Shown: positions 42,099 to 53,016 of the stretch, piece by piece
Layout of the letters: each line of letters starts with the position of its first letter
Numbering within the stretch: position 1 is the stretch's first letter
Source of the DNA: Bathynomus jamesi
Taxonomy: Eukaryota; Arthropoda; Malacostraca; Isopoda; Cirolanidae
Length of the DNA stretch: 64,000 nt
Direction: 5' to 3'
NCBI GenBank assembly: GCA_023014485.1
Contig: JAJOZX010003307.1
Span: 17,501 to 81,500 of the forward strand
Translations under genes and position numbers: made by a program
Notes under the pieces: generated by a model
What the model saw: only the letters and a program-made list of their open reading frames with translations
What the model was told of the DNA's origin: nothing
Databases searched by the model: none

Positions 42099-42297
42099 CC
42101 CTTTCACTATGGGCATAGTTATGAAGCGAATTATAATACATATATTGCCCCATTTTCAACCCCAGAGGGTGAAAAGAGAGGGATATGCCCTTGGTTTATA
42201 AACCACACCCGCAGTTCAGGAGTTGGTTTATTTATCACACCCGGATCTGAGCTCAAATTGGACGTGTAGTTTATATGCCACACCCAGAGTGAAAGGG
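42099..42297. mobile_element. piggyBac-like MITE, 199 bp
   Basis: TTAA at 42095-42098 and 42298-42301. Ends CCCTTTCACTATGGG / CAGAGTGAAAGGG. Interior CCACACCC repeats (TTTATAAACCACACCCG, TTTATCACACCCGG, TTATATGCCACACCC). Confidence 0.8.
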
Positions 42298-42329
42298 TTA
42301 ATAGGAAGATTCTTAAACACCTCTCTTCT

Positions 42330-42590
42330 CACAATCTTCAAAAATGCCTTTTTAATTTTGTTTAAAGTAATTGATAAATGGAATAATCTTCCCGCATCCA
42401 TCGTGAACTCTTCCAGCATTAATATGTTTAAAAATAGTTTAGATAGGCATTTTAAAAATATTAGTCGTTTAAAATAATGTAACAATTAGCAACAGGAGCT
42501 CTTGGGGTAATGGTCAAGGTTTGAGTCTGCTGATGAGTAATGCCAGTGTGTGATATGCCAGCAATAAAATGATATTTAGAAAAAAAAAAG
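42330..42590 (+). mobile_element. Tail of another LINE inserted in the intron LINE
   Basis: Reads DKWNNLPASIVNSSSINMFKN and a stop at 42477, the LINE C-terminal NxLP block, then a short 3' region with AATAAAATG and an A-rich end at 42579-42588. It separates RKILKHLSSHNL from DCHYGFRRGRST of the host LINE. Sequence 42590-42955 is unassigned. Confidence 0.65.
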
Positions 42591-43342
42591 TAACATGAAC
42601 TTAGACGTAGCTTGTAGTGTAAACTAACCCACTAACCCACTTTTTGTTATACTATTCATACCTTTTTTTTTTTTTTTTCATATCTGTAGTTTGCATGGTA
42701 TGACAGTGTTTGAGTTAAGACTGTGTTTGCATGGTTTGTAAGTGTTCTTATTTTACTTCTTTTAATCTTTCACCCCTTTCCTATTCTCTTTGACTATTTT
42801 TCCGACCTGTTGGCAGTGGCTGGCGGATGATGATAGTGAGTCTCACTCTTTTTCTGAATGAATGTTAACCCACGAATGATAGGTTTTCCTACTTACTTAA
42901 CCCCTTATTCTCTTCTTTCTCTTGGGCTAACCTTAAAATGGATCTCATGGTCTTTGTTACCCTTAACTTCTGTAGATCTTTTTTCAGATTGTCATTATGG
43001 GTTCCGCAGGGGACGCTCTACTGGCCATCATCTTGCATATCTCTGACTCTTGGTCATCCTCCTTTCGGGATTTCAGTGAAACTTTTGCTATTATGTTAGA
43101 CATATCAGAAACTTTTGATAGTCTGGCATAATCTTGAATTTCGAAATTGCCCTCCTTCGGTTTCTATCCTTCTATTTGTGCCTTCATTTCTAATTTCCTT
43201 TGGCTGATCTGTAACTATAGTTGTAGATGACCACTGTTCTTCTGAAGCTATTAACAGTAGTGTCCCTCAGGGTTCTGTCCTGTCACTCACTCTTCCTTTT
43301 ATTTATTAATGATCTTTTTATTTGCACTTCCTGTCATATTCA

Positions 43343-44461
43343 CAGGGTTGGTACCCAAAAACCCAGCACAATATTCTGCTGTCTTTTTTGTACTTCCAAC
43401 ATCTGCTGCTGAATTCAGATATGGCTCTTTTCCATTATGAATACTGTGCGCAATAATAGGATCATTACCTACTGAACTCCAGCCATCTTGTATAAGGGTA
43501 ATGGTACAATCATCAAGATTAAGGTCATTCTTCATTTCATGGATTACTTCTTCATTAACTTTTATTAACAGATCGCATGCCAACCTTTTCCTGTTTGGTG
43601 GTTCATATCCTGATCTTAGACCTTCGATTAATTTTATAAATTCTTTATTTTCTAAAACGTTGAAGGGTATGTTAGCTGAAAAAAAGAACCTTGCAACTTG
43701 TAAGTAAATCTAATTCTTCCTTTTGGTCCACAGTCGTTCTTACCACAAATGGTGTAATTGATCTTTGCCTTTTATGCTTTATTGGTGTTGAATGACAGAA
43801 TGTGGATGATGAAGAACCTGCATTGGTGTCACTCATTTCAGGCACATTTTCACTTATAATCTTTGGATCATCTTTGCCAGAAGCCAAAGTTGGAGGAAGT
43901 GAATCAGTTTCAATTGATGCTCCAAATTCGAGTCTTGGCATACCTCTTGTCTCATTTTCAAAACATTCCACTTTTCTTTTATTGCATTTCTCTAGATGAT
44001 GTTTCACTCTCAATTTTACGAGTGATACTTTCTTTGCAGTAATTGCATAGTACTCTAGTAGGCTGATCACTTAATAAAGTCACCTCATCCCATTCGCTAG
44101 CTTTAGATCTTCCACCTTTATAACTCTCTGTGTTTGGCATCTTAAAAATTTAAATTTGAGTTAGGTCTTTTAGAAATAAAGCTGAAATCTGCTGTTAAGA
44201 AATAAAGGAAAGATCTAAAATTAAAATTGAGAAAATTCTAATACGTCATTATTATCTCTCATATTTGAACTTTCTGTGAAATAAAGAAATATCTTTAATA
44301 TATATTGTAGATTAGATAAATAAATTAATAAAATAATAGATATATTCTGGCACTACATAATTATCGAACCTTTCTAAAAAAAATTTCAACCCATCAAAAA
44401 AAAAAAAAAACCCAGTTGGGTTGTTTTTTTTTGTGAAAAACCCAGGTTTTTGCCAACCCTG
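43343..44461 (-). mobile_element. hAT element with N-terminal transposase half
   Basis: Ends CAGGGTTGGTACCCAAAAAC and inverted CAGGGTTGGCAAAAACC. Flanks CATATTCA (43335-43342) and CCTATTCA (44462-44469) are a 7 of 8 target duplication. About 1.1 kb. It keeps the N-terminal transposase exon only. Confidence 0.85.
43360..44140 (-). pseudogene. hAT transposase N-terminal half (BED finger)
   Basis: Starts MPNTESYKGGRSKASEWDE at 44140. The Cys-x2-Cys of a BED finger is seen in VLCNYCKESITRK, and its His pair in VKHHLEKCNKRK after a one-base shift. A Ser/Thr-rich linker follows, then NKEFIKLIEGLRSGYEPPNRKRL and ITLIQDGWSSVGNDPIIAHS, where QDGWSS is the first catalytic Asp block of hAT transposases. 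The rest of the catalytic domain and the dimerisation domain are deleted. Confidence 0.8.
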
Positions 44462-45447
44462 CCTATTCACTCCTATGCTGATGATTTCACTCTTCATTTC
44501 ACCCACTTCCCAAAGCATCCCTCACAGCAATCACTCCATGATTCGCTTAGGATGGCTATGGGACACCTGACCTCTGATCCTTCTGCCATCTCTAATTGGG
44601 GCAGAGAAAACCTTGTGGCTTTCAATGCCTCAAAAACTCTGTTCCTCCATCTGTCTACTTGTCACAATCTTCCACATGACTATCCCCTTACCTTCAACAA
44701 CACAACTCAATCCTTCCTCTTTTCTTAACATTCTTTGCATTTCATTTTCATGTCGACTTTCCTGGAAAGATCACATATACTCTCTTTTCACAACAACTTC
44801 TAAGAGGTTAGGTGTGCTGTATCACCTCCTCGGTTGCTGTCTGTGTACAGGGTCTTGTTTGCCCCTGTATGGAGTTGTCTTCTCATATATGGGGTAGCTG
44901 AACCCACACAGCTGTACTTGACCAGGTTAGAATCAAAGGCTTTTCATCTTGTTAACTTCCTGCTTCTTAATGACTGTCTTCAATCTCTCTCTTTACTATC
45001 ACTATTATAATGGACACTGCTCTTCTGAACTCTCTAACTGCATACCCACCTCCTTTAAGAACACGTAGTGTCAGACTTTCTATGCTTTCTCATTCCTTTT
45101 TTGTCCAACTTTCTGACGCAAGGATTAATCGGTATTTTCAATCTTTCAATCTTCCTCAGTCCATCTTTCCTCCTGTCTATGACATCCAATCTTTCAGATG
45201 CAGTGTCTAGGCATCTCGAAAACCGCGGACCTTGATTTTGGCACTTCTTCTATGGGGTGGGGGGTTTGCGGACATTTGCCCTTGGCCCCTCTTTACTGCA
45301 TTTAAAAAAAAGAAGAAAAGGGCGGGGGGCGAACGCCCGTAATCTACCCACCTAGTCACTATACTTGCTCTGCTAATACATAGTGTTAACAGTAAGATTA
45401 CAATTCTAAAATTTAAGTAAAAATTGTAAGCGTATGTGCATTTCCAG

Positions 45448-45617
45448 ATGAAACGTAAAATCTCAGATACACCAATTGAAGGGGAGAGAAGAAGTAAAAG
45501 ATCTCGTAACCCTGCCACTGTTTATCAATCGCCCGTTCCAGATTCTTTAACAAGACTCACTAAAAGTTTGATGGCAACACCAAAAACACCCCAAGAAAAA
45601 CTTGTCTATTTCTTCAA
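45448..45617 (+). CDS. Host gene exon B: basic region
   Basis: Acceptor CATTTCCAG, donor GTGAGT. Enters in phase 0 and leaves in phase 2, both consistent with neighbours. Encodes MKRKISDTPIEGERRSKRSR (a likely bipartite nuclear signal) then PDSLTRLTKSLMATPKTPQE and KLVYFF. The internal Met need not be a start because the frame is open from exon A. Confidence 0.82.
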
Positions 45618-45711
45618 GTGAGTTAAAATGTGTATTTTCTCCATTAGGAAATATATTTTTTATTTGGAAATTAAAAATTTTGCACTGTATTTATAATATT
45701 TACCATTTCAG

Positions 45712-45878
45712 AAATGAACATGTTGCATTACGAAATGCTGAAGGAACATTTTACCTGTGCCAGATTGCCCAAAATGTTTACAGAAGTACTCGTAAAATTA
45801 AAATTCGTTGGCTGTCGCCAGTAGAAGAAGAAAACGAAAACTGTGATATTTATAAACCTGATTACTATGACATCACAG
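45712..45878 (+). CDS. Host gene exon C: conserved core, part 1
   Basis: Acceptor ACCATTTCAG, donor GTAATT. Encodes NEHVALRNAEGTFYLCQIAQ then KIKIRWLSPVEEENENCDIY. The pattern of aromatic and hydrophobic residues (F-Y-L-C-x-I and I-K-I-R-W-L) looks like a small beta-barrel of the Tudor/chromo-barrel kind; this is a guess from pattern only. Codon use and lack of stops support a true exon. Confidence 0.82.
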
Positions 45879-46373
45879 GTAATTTAGGTATTTTTTTTAT
45901 AGCATTTACATGTACTCCAGTGTGGTAATGCGTAAGTATATATATCTATACAAAGCTATTTGTATTTGTTAGTCTTTTACTGAAAAATAAAGGATGTACA
46001 GCATGGAAGTAATGAAGTGAGATTTGATAAAACTGATTTATGCCCAATGAAAGGATCTACAGTATATGCTGAATGCGGAACTTTTGCTCTTTATAACCAT
46101 TCTATATTTCACATAGGTTGTATTTGACATCAAAGGCTATACGAGTGTCAGGGAGCTTGTAATTGTTTTTAGGTTGTATCGGATTGGGGTCAATTTTAAT
46201 TTTGTTAAGTTATGGTCAACCTTATGTCTATCAACTTCATTCTTTTGGGATATCATTAATTCTTAATAATGAAGCGATTAAGAGCTACCAAACTTACCAC
46301 TGCTTGTGAAGTTCTATTAACTAAATTTGTACATACAAATTTTAATTTACCAACATTCTATACTTTCTCCTAG

Positions 46374-46547
46374 ACTTCGATTGCATTTTGACTAGCGTCG
46401 CTCTGCAGAAATCGGACAGGAGAAGCATACTTCGACTTCCTGCCGATGAGAAAACTAGGATTTTGAATATTCTGCAGAGAGCGATTGACAGGGATAGGGG
46501 AATCCCTCAGGAGAAGTCGGAGCTAAATGAAGATCACCCCGATGGTT
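46374..46547 (+). CDS. Host gene exon D: conserved core, part 2
   Basis: Acceptor TTTCTCCTAG, donor GTGAGT, phase 1 at both sides. Encodes DFDCILTSVALQKSDRRSI, RLPADEKTRILNILQRAI and EKSELNEDHPDG. It probably completes the barrel-like core with a helix. The 495-bp intron before it (45879-46373) is plain AT-rich sequence. Confidence 0.82.
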
Positions 46548-46895
46548 GTGAGTACTTGATTGAGTCGAAATTTTTAAAACTGAAGTATGCGAAGTTAACC
46601 TCATGCGTCCTGCCATATATATACAGGGTGGGCCGAAAGTCTGGATCCACAGGAAAATATTTATTTTAATACATAAATAACAACAAATGGTAAATACTTA
46701 AAATGAATATCAACTTTAACTCGTAAATGCGTATCCGTGATACTGTACAGTGGTTCGTACTCCAGTATAAACAACATATTATAACAAATGCTCAAATTGG
46801 CGGCCTCTGACATCGAGACACTTAGGGATGGAATTTATGATTTTTAATAATTCTTCGAATTGACGTTCTCGAGATGCGTGTTTCATTTGATAATT

Positions 46896-49403
46896 CACTA
46901 GGCAACAAATTTCAACTTTTTTTTTGTTACAGATACGTGAACTACTGATTCCTACTAAAGCGCTGATGCTGATTTCAGATCTGATATCAAAATTTCTCTA
47001 TCACGTCCAGATTTTGTGTAACCGAAAACCCCTATTTTTCATTTTTTTCCTCACCCGCTTCTATTACGAAAGCCGTCTAAGCTACTTTTCCGTGCCACGT
47101 TTTATGTTAAGCATACTTAAATAATTAGTGAACAGGGATGTCTTTCCTCCTTTATTCTGGCTTAAGACAGACAGCGAATTCCGCTGGCGGAGTTACCACC
47201 CCTGCGCCCAACCATCCACCCAAAGCGCGTTAGTATTTTGTTGTTACTACTGAAAGTCAAATTCCTGTTCTTAAGTGAAACTTTGGTGTGTCCTCTTCCT
47301 TTGTCGCTTGTAGGATGACGAGCTCTCCTTCTGCAGGAACCAACAATAATCTCCCATCATATTTGGGTTGAAATTACCTTGGTATCTGTTTTCCATAACT
47401 GAGATCTGTTGGTGGAAGCGCTCACCATGCTCGTCACTTACAGCCCCAAGGTTGGCCGGGAAGAAGTCAAGATGAGAATGTAAAAAATGAATTTTCAAAG
47501 ACATTCTGCATCCCATTATTTCATAAGATTTAAGCATGTTTTCTACGAGTTTACGGTGGTTTTCAGCTTTGTGGTTTCCAAGAAAATTTTGACAACTTCA
47601 ACGAAAGATGTCCATGCTCCTAGTTCATTCTCATTTAGGTTAGATGGAAACGATGAGTCGTGGATGACACTGCGGATCTGTGGTCCAGTGAAAACTCCAG
47701 CTTCTAGCTTAGCATCTGTCAATATTCCTTTGAATTTATCCTTTAAATATTGGAAACCACTACCTTGATGATCCATACCCTTCACGAAATTTTTCATAAG
47801 GCCAAGTTTAATGTGAAGTGGTGGAAGATGTACTTTCTGAGGGTCAATAAGTGCTGGGTGTTTCACATTGTATTTACCAACAACATGTTCAGTTCTAGAT
47901 GGCCAATCATGTTTTTTGTAGTGGTTCTTGTCATCTCTGCTGTTCCATAGACACAAAAAGCACATATGCTTTGTGTAGCCCAACTGTAACCCAAGAAGTA
48001 ATGATACAACTTTAAGGTCACCACAAATATTCCATGTGTGGTCCTTATATTTGATGAGTCTTAGCAGCAGTTTCATCGATTCATAAGTCTCATTAAGGCC
48101 AGTGGCATGTGCTACAGGTATTGAAGGTTTTTCATTGCCGTTGTGCAGTAATACAGCTTTAAGGCTAGCTTTACTAGAGTCAATGAACAGTCTCCATTCT
48201 TTTGGATCATAGCGACAGCCAATCCCTTGCATCAGACCACTGATATCGTGGCAGAAACAAACGTTTTCTTCCTGTAAGTAAAATGATGAAAACTGCAAAT
48301 GGCGATGGCGGAAATGGGAAACTTTGGTGATTGGTTGGAGAAGATTAAATTCTTGAAGTCTTGAACCAAGCAACTCTGCCTTTTCTTTTGGTAATTCCAA
48401 ATCGCGCACTAAGTCATTTAACTCCGCTTGACTTAACAAATGTGGGGAAATATTTGCATCTGGAACATATATGCCATCTTTCCCTGTTTCTATATCACTA
48501 GCAGAATCTTCAGATGAACTGCTGTCTGTTATCGTTGCTGGTGGAACTGGTGGTGGATTTGTTTCATCATGTGGTACTGGTTTCATTGCTGATTCGCAGT
48601 TTGGGTACGTGATCTTTGATTTGTTTTTTTTGTGAAACCAGCAATCTTTGTCAAACAAAAATAACAATCATTGAAGTGATTTTTCGGCTCACGCCAAACC
48701 ATGGGGACTGAGAACGGCATAGCTTTTCTTTTACCATTCATCCAAGCTATTAACATTGCATTGCACTGTGCACAGCAAATATGTGGTGCCCAGTCCCTCT
48801 GTTGGTCTCCTAACTTAGTCAAAATAACACTTGTAGGCAAGTTTAATCTTTGTTGTTATGTTTCTACGTTGTGGCTTAGGTGTATATTGTCCACAGACAA
48901 AGCAGAAGTTGTCTGGGTGATTTACACAAGCACGTCTATTTGATGCCATTTTGAATTACCATACAATATCTGAAAAAACGTAGAAAGTAATTATTACGAT
49001 GTGCAAAATAAAAAGAAATACACACCGTAGTACAAAACAAATGCTATAAAAACACACAAGTCACCACAACCTGTCACTTGCTCATCAGCAGAGAGCTTCA
49101 ACAACCGTTCTGCTTGACTGTCACGTAGCGACTCGGGATAAATTTTATTTATCAAAATTGTTCGAATTTGTATATGGCAAAAAAAATTGCTTTAACCTTG
49201 AAAAGCAAGTTTCATTTTACTGGCATTAAGCCGATTAAAACCAAAATCTGGACGTGGTAGAAAATTTTACTAAAAGTGATTTGCATTTTACACAAAATCT
49301 AGACGTGATAGAAAAAATCTAATTATAGATTTGAAATCAGCATACCGAAATTAGCTAGGAGCACCTATTTGGTCTTCTGTAACAAAATCTTTGTTGCCTA
49401 GTG
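46896..49403 (-). mobile_element. DNA transposon with CACTAGG ends, family unknown
   Basis: Inverted ends CACTAGGCAACAAA / TTTGTTGCCTAGTG, with inner matching blocks (TTGTTACAGA, TGCTGATTTCA, TCTATCACGTC, AGATTTTGTGTAA) reaching about 150 bp. TAAT occurs at 46891-46894 and 49404-49407, giving a likely 4-bp duplication (one unpaired T at the left). Removal rejoins the mariner frame (TRL-SNET). 2.5 kb with one long minus-strand gene. Confidence 0.82.
47271..48949 (-). pseudogene. Putative transposase with GAVSDEHGERFHQ motif, two frameshifts
   Basis: Begins MASNRRACVNHPDNFCFVCG (48949), where two Cys pairs suggest a zinc knuckle continued by HICCAQCNA and CYFCLT. A Ser/acid-rich spacer (SSSSEDSASDIETG) is followed by WRLFIDSSKASLKAVLLHNG (possible first Asp), NICGDLKVVSLLLGLQ (second Asp), YTKHMCFLCLWNSRDD, LPPLHIKLGLMKNFVKGM, GPQIRSVIHD and GAVSDEHGERFHQ (possible Glu) with MMGDYCWFL near the end. 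About 550 residues. Frame breaks near 48830 and 47545 only, so nearly intact. From memory, this protein is common and unnamed in arthropods and Hydra; the DDE reading is inference. Confidence 0.68.
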
Positions 49404-49957
49404 TAATCTTGTTGACTTTACTGGACTATTCGTTAAAGTTTCACATACCATTGCAGAGGTATTTTCATCAGTTGCAGTTTTTGGACGACCAGAACGCCGT
49501 CGATCATGTACACTTCCTGTTTCTTTGAAACGTTTAAACAACTTGCCAACAGTCGCATGTGTTACTGGATGCTTATCAGGATGATTTCTATTGAATTCGG
49601 TAGCAACTTCTCTGTGTGTAGCGCCCTGTCTTGCGTACATGAGCACAAGTTCTACCCGGTCTTCTGTTGTTAGATTCGAAGCCATTTCTGGGCTGAAATA
49701 AAAAAAAGTATTTGAGTATTTATACTGGAGTACGAACTACTGTACAGTATCACGGATACGCATTTACGAGTTAAAGTTGATATTCATTTTAAGTATTTAC
49801 CATTTGTTGTAATTTATGTATTAAAATAAATATTTTCCTATGGATCCAGACTTTCGGCCCACCCTGTATATATATACTGAGTAGTTGCCGAAGAAAAGAA
49901 AGCAAGGCGTATCTTTAATTAGTATTAATTTTGTCATTGTCTTGGTTTTTGTTTTAG

Positions 49958-50074
49958 TGGATCTCTCCCTCTACAATGATGAATCTCAACTGAAGAAAAG
50001 GAGAAAGCCGAAAGGAAAACGCAATCATGAACAAATGAACGCCGCTGAAAGCGAGACAGACTCTGAGGAGGAGG
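49958..50074 (+). CDS. Host gene exon E
   Basis: Acceptor TTTTGTTTTAG, donor GTGAGT; phase 1 at both ends. Encodes LDLSLYNDESQLKKRRKPKGK then EQMNAAESETDSEEEG: a basic patch followed by acidic/Ser residues. Consistent with a nuclear protein. Confidence 0.8.
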
Positions 50075-50411
50075 GTGAGTATCTTAGACGGTAGAGCCTT
50101 TCCAATACGCACTTAAAGACGACTCTTGTATCACAGTTTAACAGTTTAGGGAAATAAATTAACTGCTATTTCCATTTTTAAAAATTCGTTCGTCTTAAAT
50201 TGAATTTTATTCGATCAAAGTTAATGGCGGGAGCATTGTGGCAAACCCCTTTTTTCTTTCATGATTTATAAAGAACCTGTGAAGACTAGTGGACGTAATT
50301 ACTCGGTGCCGTTTAAGCCCCAAATTTTTAGGTTTCAGCTTATTTACGAAAGCTTCATTTTCGTTATTTTGAAAGAATAGTTCAAGATGGAAATGTCTCG
50401 CTATTTTTCAG
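50075..50411 (+). other. Host gene intron E-F (337 bp)
   Basis: GTGAGTATCT to GCTATTTTTCAG. No repeat seen. It is the only short intron here free of mobile elements besides 45618-45711. Confidence 0.75.
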
Positions 50412-50825
50412 AAGAGGAAGACGAGGAGGACGAAGAGGAGGACGACGACGACGAAGAAGACGAGGAGGAAGAAGAAGAAGAAGAAACGGACGAACCTCCA
50501 GCTAAAGTAGTGAAAGTGGATCCCCGACGACGCACGAGGGGGTCTGCTCCCCGAGGGAAATCATCCCCAGTGGCTCCTCCGAAAGTTTCGGCTCCAGTTT
50601 CAACACCACCATCCGTTCCTTCTTCTGATGCCACATCCCCAATGACCCCAACTCCCACTTCGCGAAGAGGAGTACGCACCTTTGGATCTTCGCGGTCCGT
50701 GACTCGTGCAAGGGTTCCCACAACCCCAACCCAACCCCAAGTCACTAAGAAGGACTCCACTCCCACAGCCCCCACCAAAGTGGATCCACCTCCCAAAGAA
50801 AACTCTCAAGATCTTCCTCCTAAGA
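50412..50825 (+). CDS. Host gene exon F: acidic run and Pro/Thr-rich region
   Basis: Acceptor ATTTTTCAG, donor GTAAGT, phase 1 in and out. Opens with about 27 acidic residues (mixed Glu/Asp codons), then KVVKVDPRRRTRGSAPRGK, and a Ser/Pro/Thr stretch with RRGVRTFGSSRSVTRARVPT. Acidic runs of this kind are common in histone- or chromatin-binding proteins. No catalytic motif. Confidence 0.82.
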
Positions 50826-50879
50826 GTAAGTGTATTTAAACCCCTCCCTTTATATATATATATATATATATATACACAT

Positions 50880-51158
50880 ACACATTTAAACTGCAAACAC
50901 GCAGTATAATTAACGTAAAGAACGACGCATGTATAGGAGAATATTCCGCGCAAGATGAGAGAGAACGAAACAAATGAAAAAATGAAGTAACCACCCGGGA
51001 ATCGAACCCGGGATCTTCCGATTGCCGGTCAGATATGATCATATCTGACCGGCAATCGGAAGATCCCGGGTGGTTACCTCATTTTTTCATTTGTTTCGTT
51101 CTCTCTCATATCTTGCACGGAATATTCTCCTATACAAGCGTCGTTCTTTACGTTGATA
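50880..51158. mobile_element. Two SINE family 2 halves head to head (palindrome)
   Basis: Left half 50880-51039 is the reverse complement of the SINE tail and tRNA-like core; right half 51040-51158 is the same on the plus strand. They meet at AGATATGATCATATCT (51031-51046), a perfect dyad in the anticodon arm. The right half lacks the GTTCGATTCCCGGG segment. (TA)n tracts at 50849-50876 and 51157-51190 flank it. Confidence 0.85.
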
Positions 51159-51539
51159 TATATATATATATTATATATATATATATATATTAGGGTGTGA
51201 CAGTTGCCCCAACTTTGTCCTACAATGCTGTTCAAAATTTTGGTGTTGCATATTGACATAAAAAATACCCACGTGCAATTTTTTGAAGATTCATGCATAT
51301 TCGAGTGAGCCAGCAATTTGAAAAATAGCGATTTTGCTTATACGGCATACGCGCCTATATATGAGATTACGCAACCATCATAAGGGATATTAACACAAAT
51401 CATTTGCCTGTCTTAATTAAAAGCTGTTATCACTAAACAAAAAAGTTAATCATTCTTATTCTCTCATGGTACATTAAGGGGTTTTATATATTCACAAGGT
51501 ATTATTTCTCTAGAGCAAGAAACCATGATTTCTGTTCGG

Positions 51540-52531
51540 AAACAGATGATCGTTTGCGCTGATTAGGAACGCGGAGTCTGTCATTTTCAACTACTTGAAG
51601 GACTTCTTGAAAGTGTCCTCATCCCTGGCAACATAAGAAAGTCATGGCAAAGTTTTACACCACGCTCTGCAGCCTCATTGACGACCTGAAGCTTGTCCAC
51701 AACCCGTTTCATGTTCAGGTAGTCATCATGATCCGCCCATTCACTGGCTGGACTGTGGAGAAACTGATAGGGCATGCCTAAAATGGTGAAGAACCAGCTT
51801 GAGTCAGGCCAATTAGGTCACCAGGGCAGTGCCACTTTCTGGGACAGGGGGAAGATATGGCTTTCCATAGCCCCCATGATTGAGCCCCACTCTCTCAGTA
51901 ACTTCAGTGCCTTCATGGCAAAGAAGGGCCTTCCTCATCTCCTCTTTTGTCCTTTCTTGTACTTGGGACGAGAACAAAGCCAGTGGGGCCAACTCCTCAG
52001 TTAGGTACCAAGTGTGTCTACCGAGTACCACACGTGCTTTGTCAACTATTGTGGCGTCATATGGGGCAAATTCAGCCAAGGTTTCGACCAAATTCAAGTC
52101 ATTCAGTGGCGCACTTGCTGGAACGGGGCAAACAATCCACCATGGGACATAAACAACGACTGTGAACACAGCAAACCGTTCTAACTTGCTGATTTGACTT
52201 TGTTACAACCTCGGCTTTGGGAAACTGCTCTTTGATCTGGCCTGACAAAAGAACAATCTTGAGGGTATAGAGCAGTTTAGCCATCCACCTTGCTTTGTGA
52301 AGTGCGCCGGGGTAGACCATTGTGAAGTTCACTGGCTCGGATCCTTTAGTTACAAGCAGCAGACAAAGCTCTACCAGCTCCTTGTAGTCGCCACGTGTAA
52401 ATGGTTGGGCTAGAGATTCACGGAAGAAGTCAGCCATCTCCTGCTGGCGCTCCTCAAACACTCCAGGCATTGCGGGGTAGTAGTATTTCTTTTTTTCATT
52501 GTATGCCAGTTGAGAGAAATGGTTCTTGAAC
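51540..52531 (-). pseudogene. Transposase exon 3 of TAGGGTG copy 3
   Basis: Acceptor TTGCATTTCTAG, phase matching exon 2 (AG|G TTC). Reads FKNHFSQLAYNEKKKYYY, YPGALHKARWMAKLLYTLKI, then after a break near 52195 VFTVVVYVPWWIVCP, GRHTWYLTEELAPLALFSSQ, PPVPESGTALV, a second break near 51812, FTILGMPYQFLHSP and QVVNEAAERGVKLCHDF. The AERG Glu is the probable third catalytic residue. Two frameshifts in this exon. Confidence 0.68.
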
Positions 52532-52721
52532 CTAGAAATGCAATTATTGGGATTATTGTATTTCGTACTAATATATAATATTGTTTTAGGGGTATTAAGA
52601 TTGATATGAGCAATCATTTGCTTGGTGTTAGTATATCTTATAAGTCTAATAAAAGAAATTCCACTAAATTTGTTCATTAGATAATAATATTCCTTGTTAT
52701 TTTGTAAAGCTTATGACTCAC

Positions 52722-52881
52722 CTCTGGAAAGCCATTATGTTTGGACTTGAAGAGCCCTCCACTTTCAAGCAATCCCAGCAAACACCTAGGATGACTTCGC
52801 CCACATGCCTGTGACAGGCGCACCAGAATATGGCACGCTCTAATTCCTTTTGGAGGGAGACGCAAGCAGCTGTTTTTTGTC
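52722..52881 (-). CDS. Transposase exon 2 of TAGGGTG copy 3
   Basis: Between acceptor TTTTTTTTCAG and donor GTGAGT. Encodes ACVSLQKELERAIFWCACHR, HVGEVILGVCWDCLK and IMAFQR. CACHRH supplies the C-x2-H seen between the second Asp and the Glu in hAT, P and related transposases. No internal stop. Confidence 0.68.
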
Positions 52882-53016
52882 CTGAAAAAAAAATGTAATT
52901 GTAGTTTAAGGCCACCATTTCAGGCACGTGCTTTTTGCAGATTTCTGTTAAATCATTCACTGTATTTTGGTATTAATGTCGTGATAAATTCACGCTGATG
53001 TTTGAAATAGGTTTAC

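Larger units (their letters stand above)
40720..45215 (+). mobile_element. Old LINE in the host intron, interrupted by three insertions
   Basis: Plus-strand LINE in pieces: endonuclease about 40720-41440, linker 41450-41760, RT first half 41820-42090, RT second half 42960-43342 and 44462-45215. Insertions at 42099-42297, about 42330-42590 and 43343-44461. Many stops; the oldest LINE layer in this intron. Confidence 0.75.
42960..45215 (+). pseudogene. LINE RT second half and C-terminus, decayed
   Basis: DCHYGFRRGRSTGHHL, SETFAIMLDISETFDS, then CPSGFCPV and LLMIFLF (degenerate GVPQGSVL block) before the hAT; after it PIHSYADDFTLHF (catalytic YADD), ISNWGRENLVAFNASKT, and shifted LSWKDHIYSL and KRLGVLYHLLGC. 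The RT is read across the hAT at 43343-44461. Confidence 0.75.
40600..45447 (+). other. Host gene intron A-B (4.85 kb), filled by a LINE
   Basis: Donor GTAAGTGCA, acceptor GTGCATTTCCAG. Contains LINE remains at about 40720-45215 and, in them, a TTAA MITE, a foreign LINE tail and a hAT. 45216-45447 has no feature except a G-rich run near 45260 and 45320. Confidence 0.8.
46760..49685 (-). pseudogene. Mariner transposase N-terminal fragment, split
   Basis: Starts MASNLTTEDRVELVLMYARQ (49685) and reads EFNRNHPDKHPVTHATVGKL and GSVHDRRRSGRPKTATDEN, the two helix-turn-helix units with GRP linker, to NSPVKSTR at 49410. Across the nested element the same frame resumes as LSNETRISRTSIRRIIKNH at 46893-46820. 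The catalytic domain is missing. Related to, but distinct from, the intact transposase at 5421-6476. Confidence 0.85.
46624..49866 (-). mobile_element. Mariner element with long TIRs, interrupted
   Basis: In TATATA sequence at both ends. Inverted repeats begin CAGGGTGGGCCGAAAGTCTG and match for about 150 bp with few differences. Without the nested element (46896-49403) it is about 735 bp, too short for a full transposase, so it was already a deletion derivative. Confidence 0.92.
46548..49957 (+). other. Host gene intron D-E (3.4 kb), nearly all transposon
   Basis: Donor GTGAGTACTT, acceptor TTTTGTTTTAG. Of 3410 bp, 3243 are the mariner and the element nested in it, so the pre-insertion intron was only about 165 bp. 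Confidence 0.85.
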
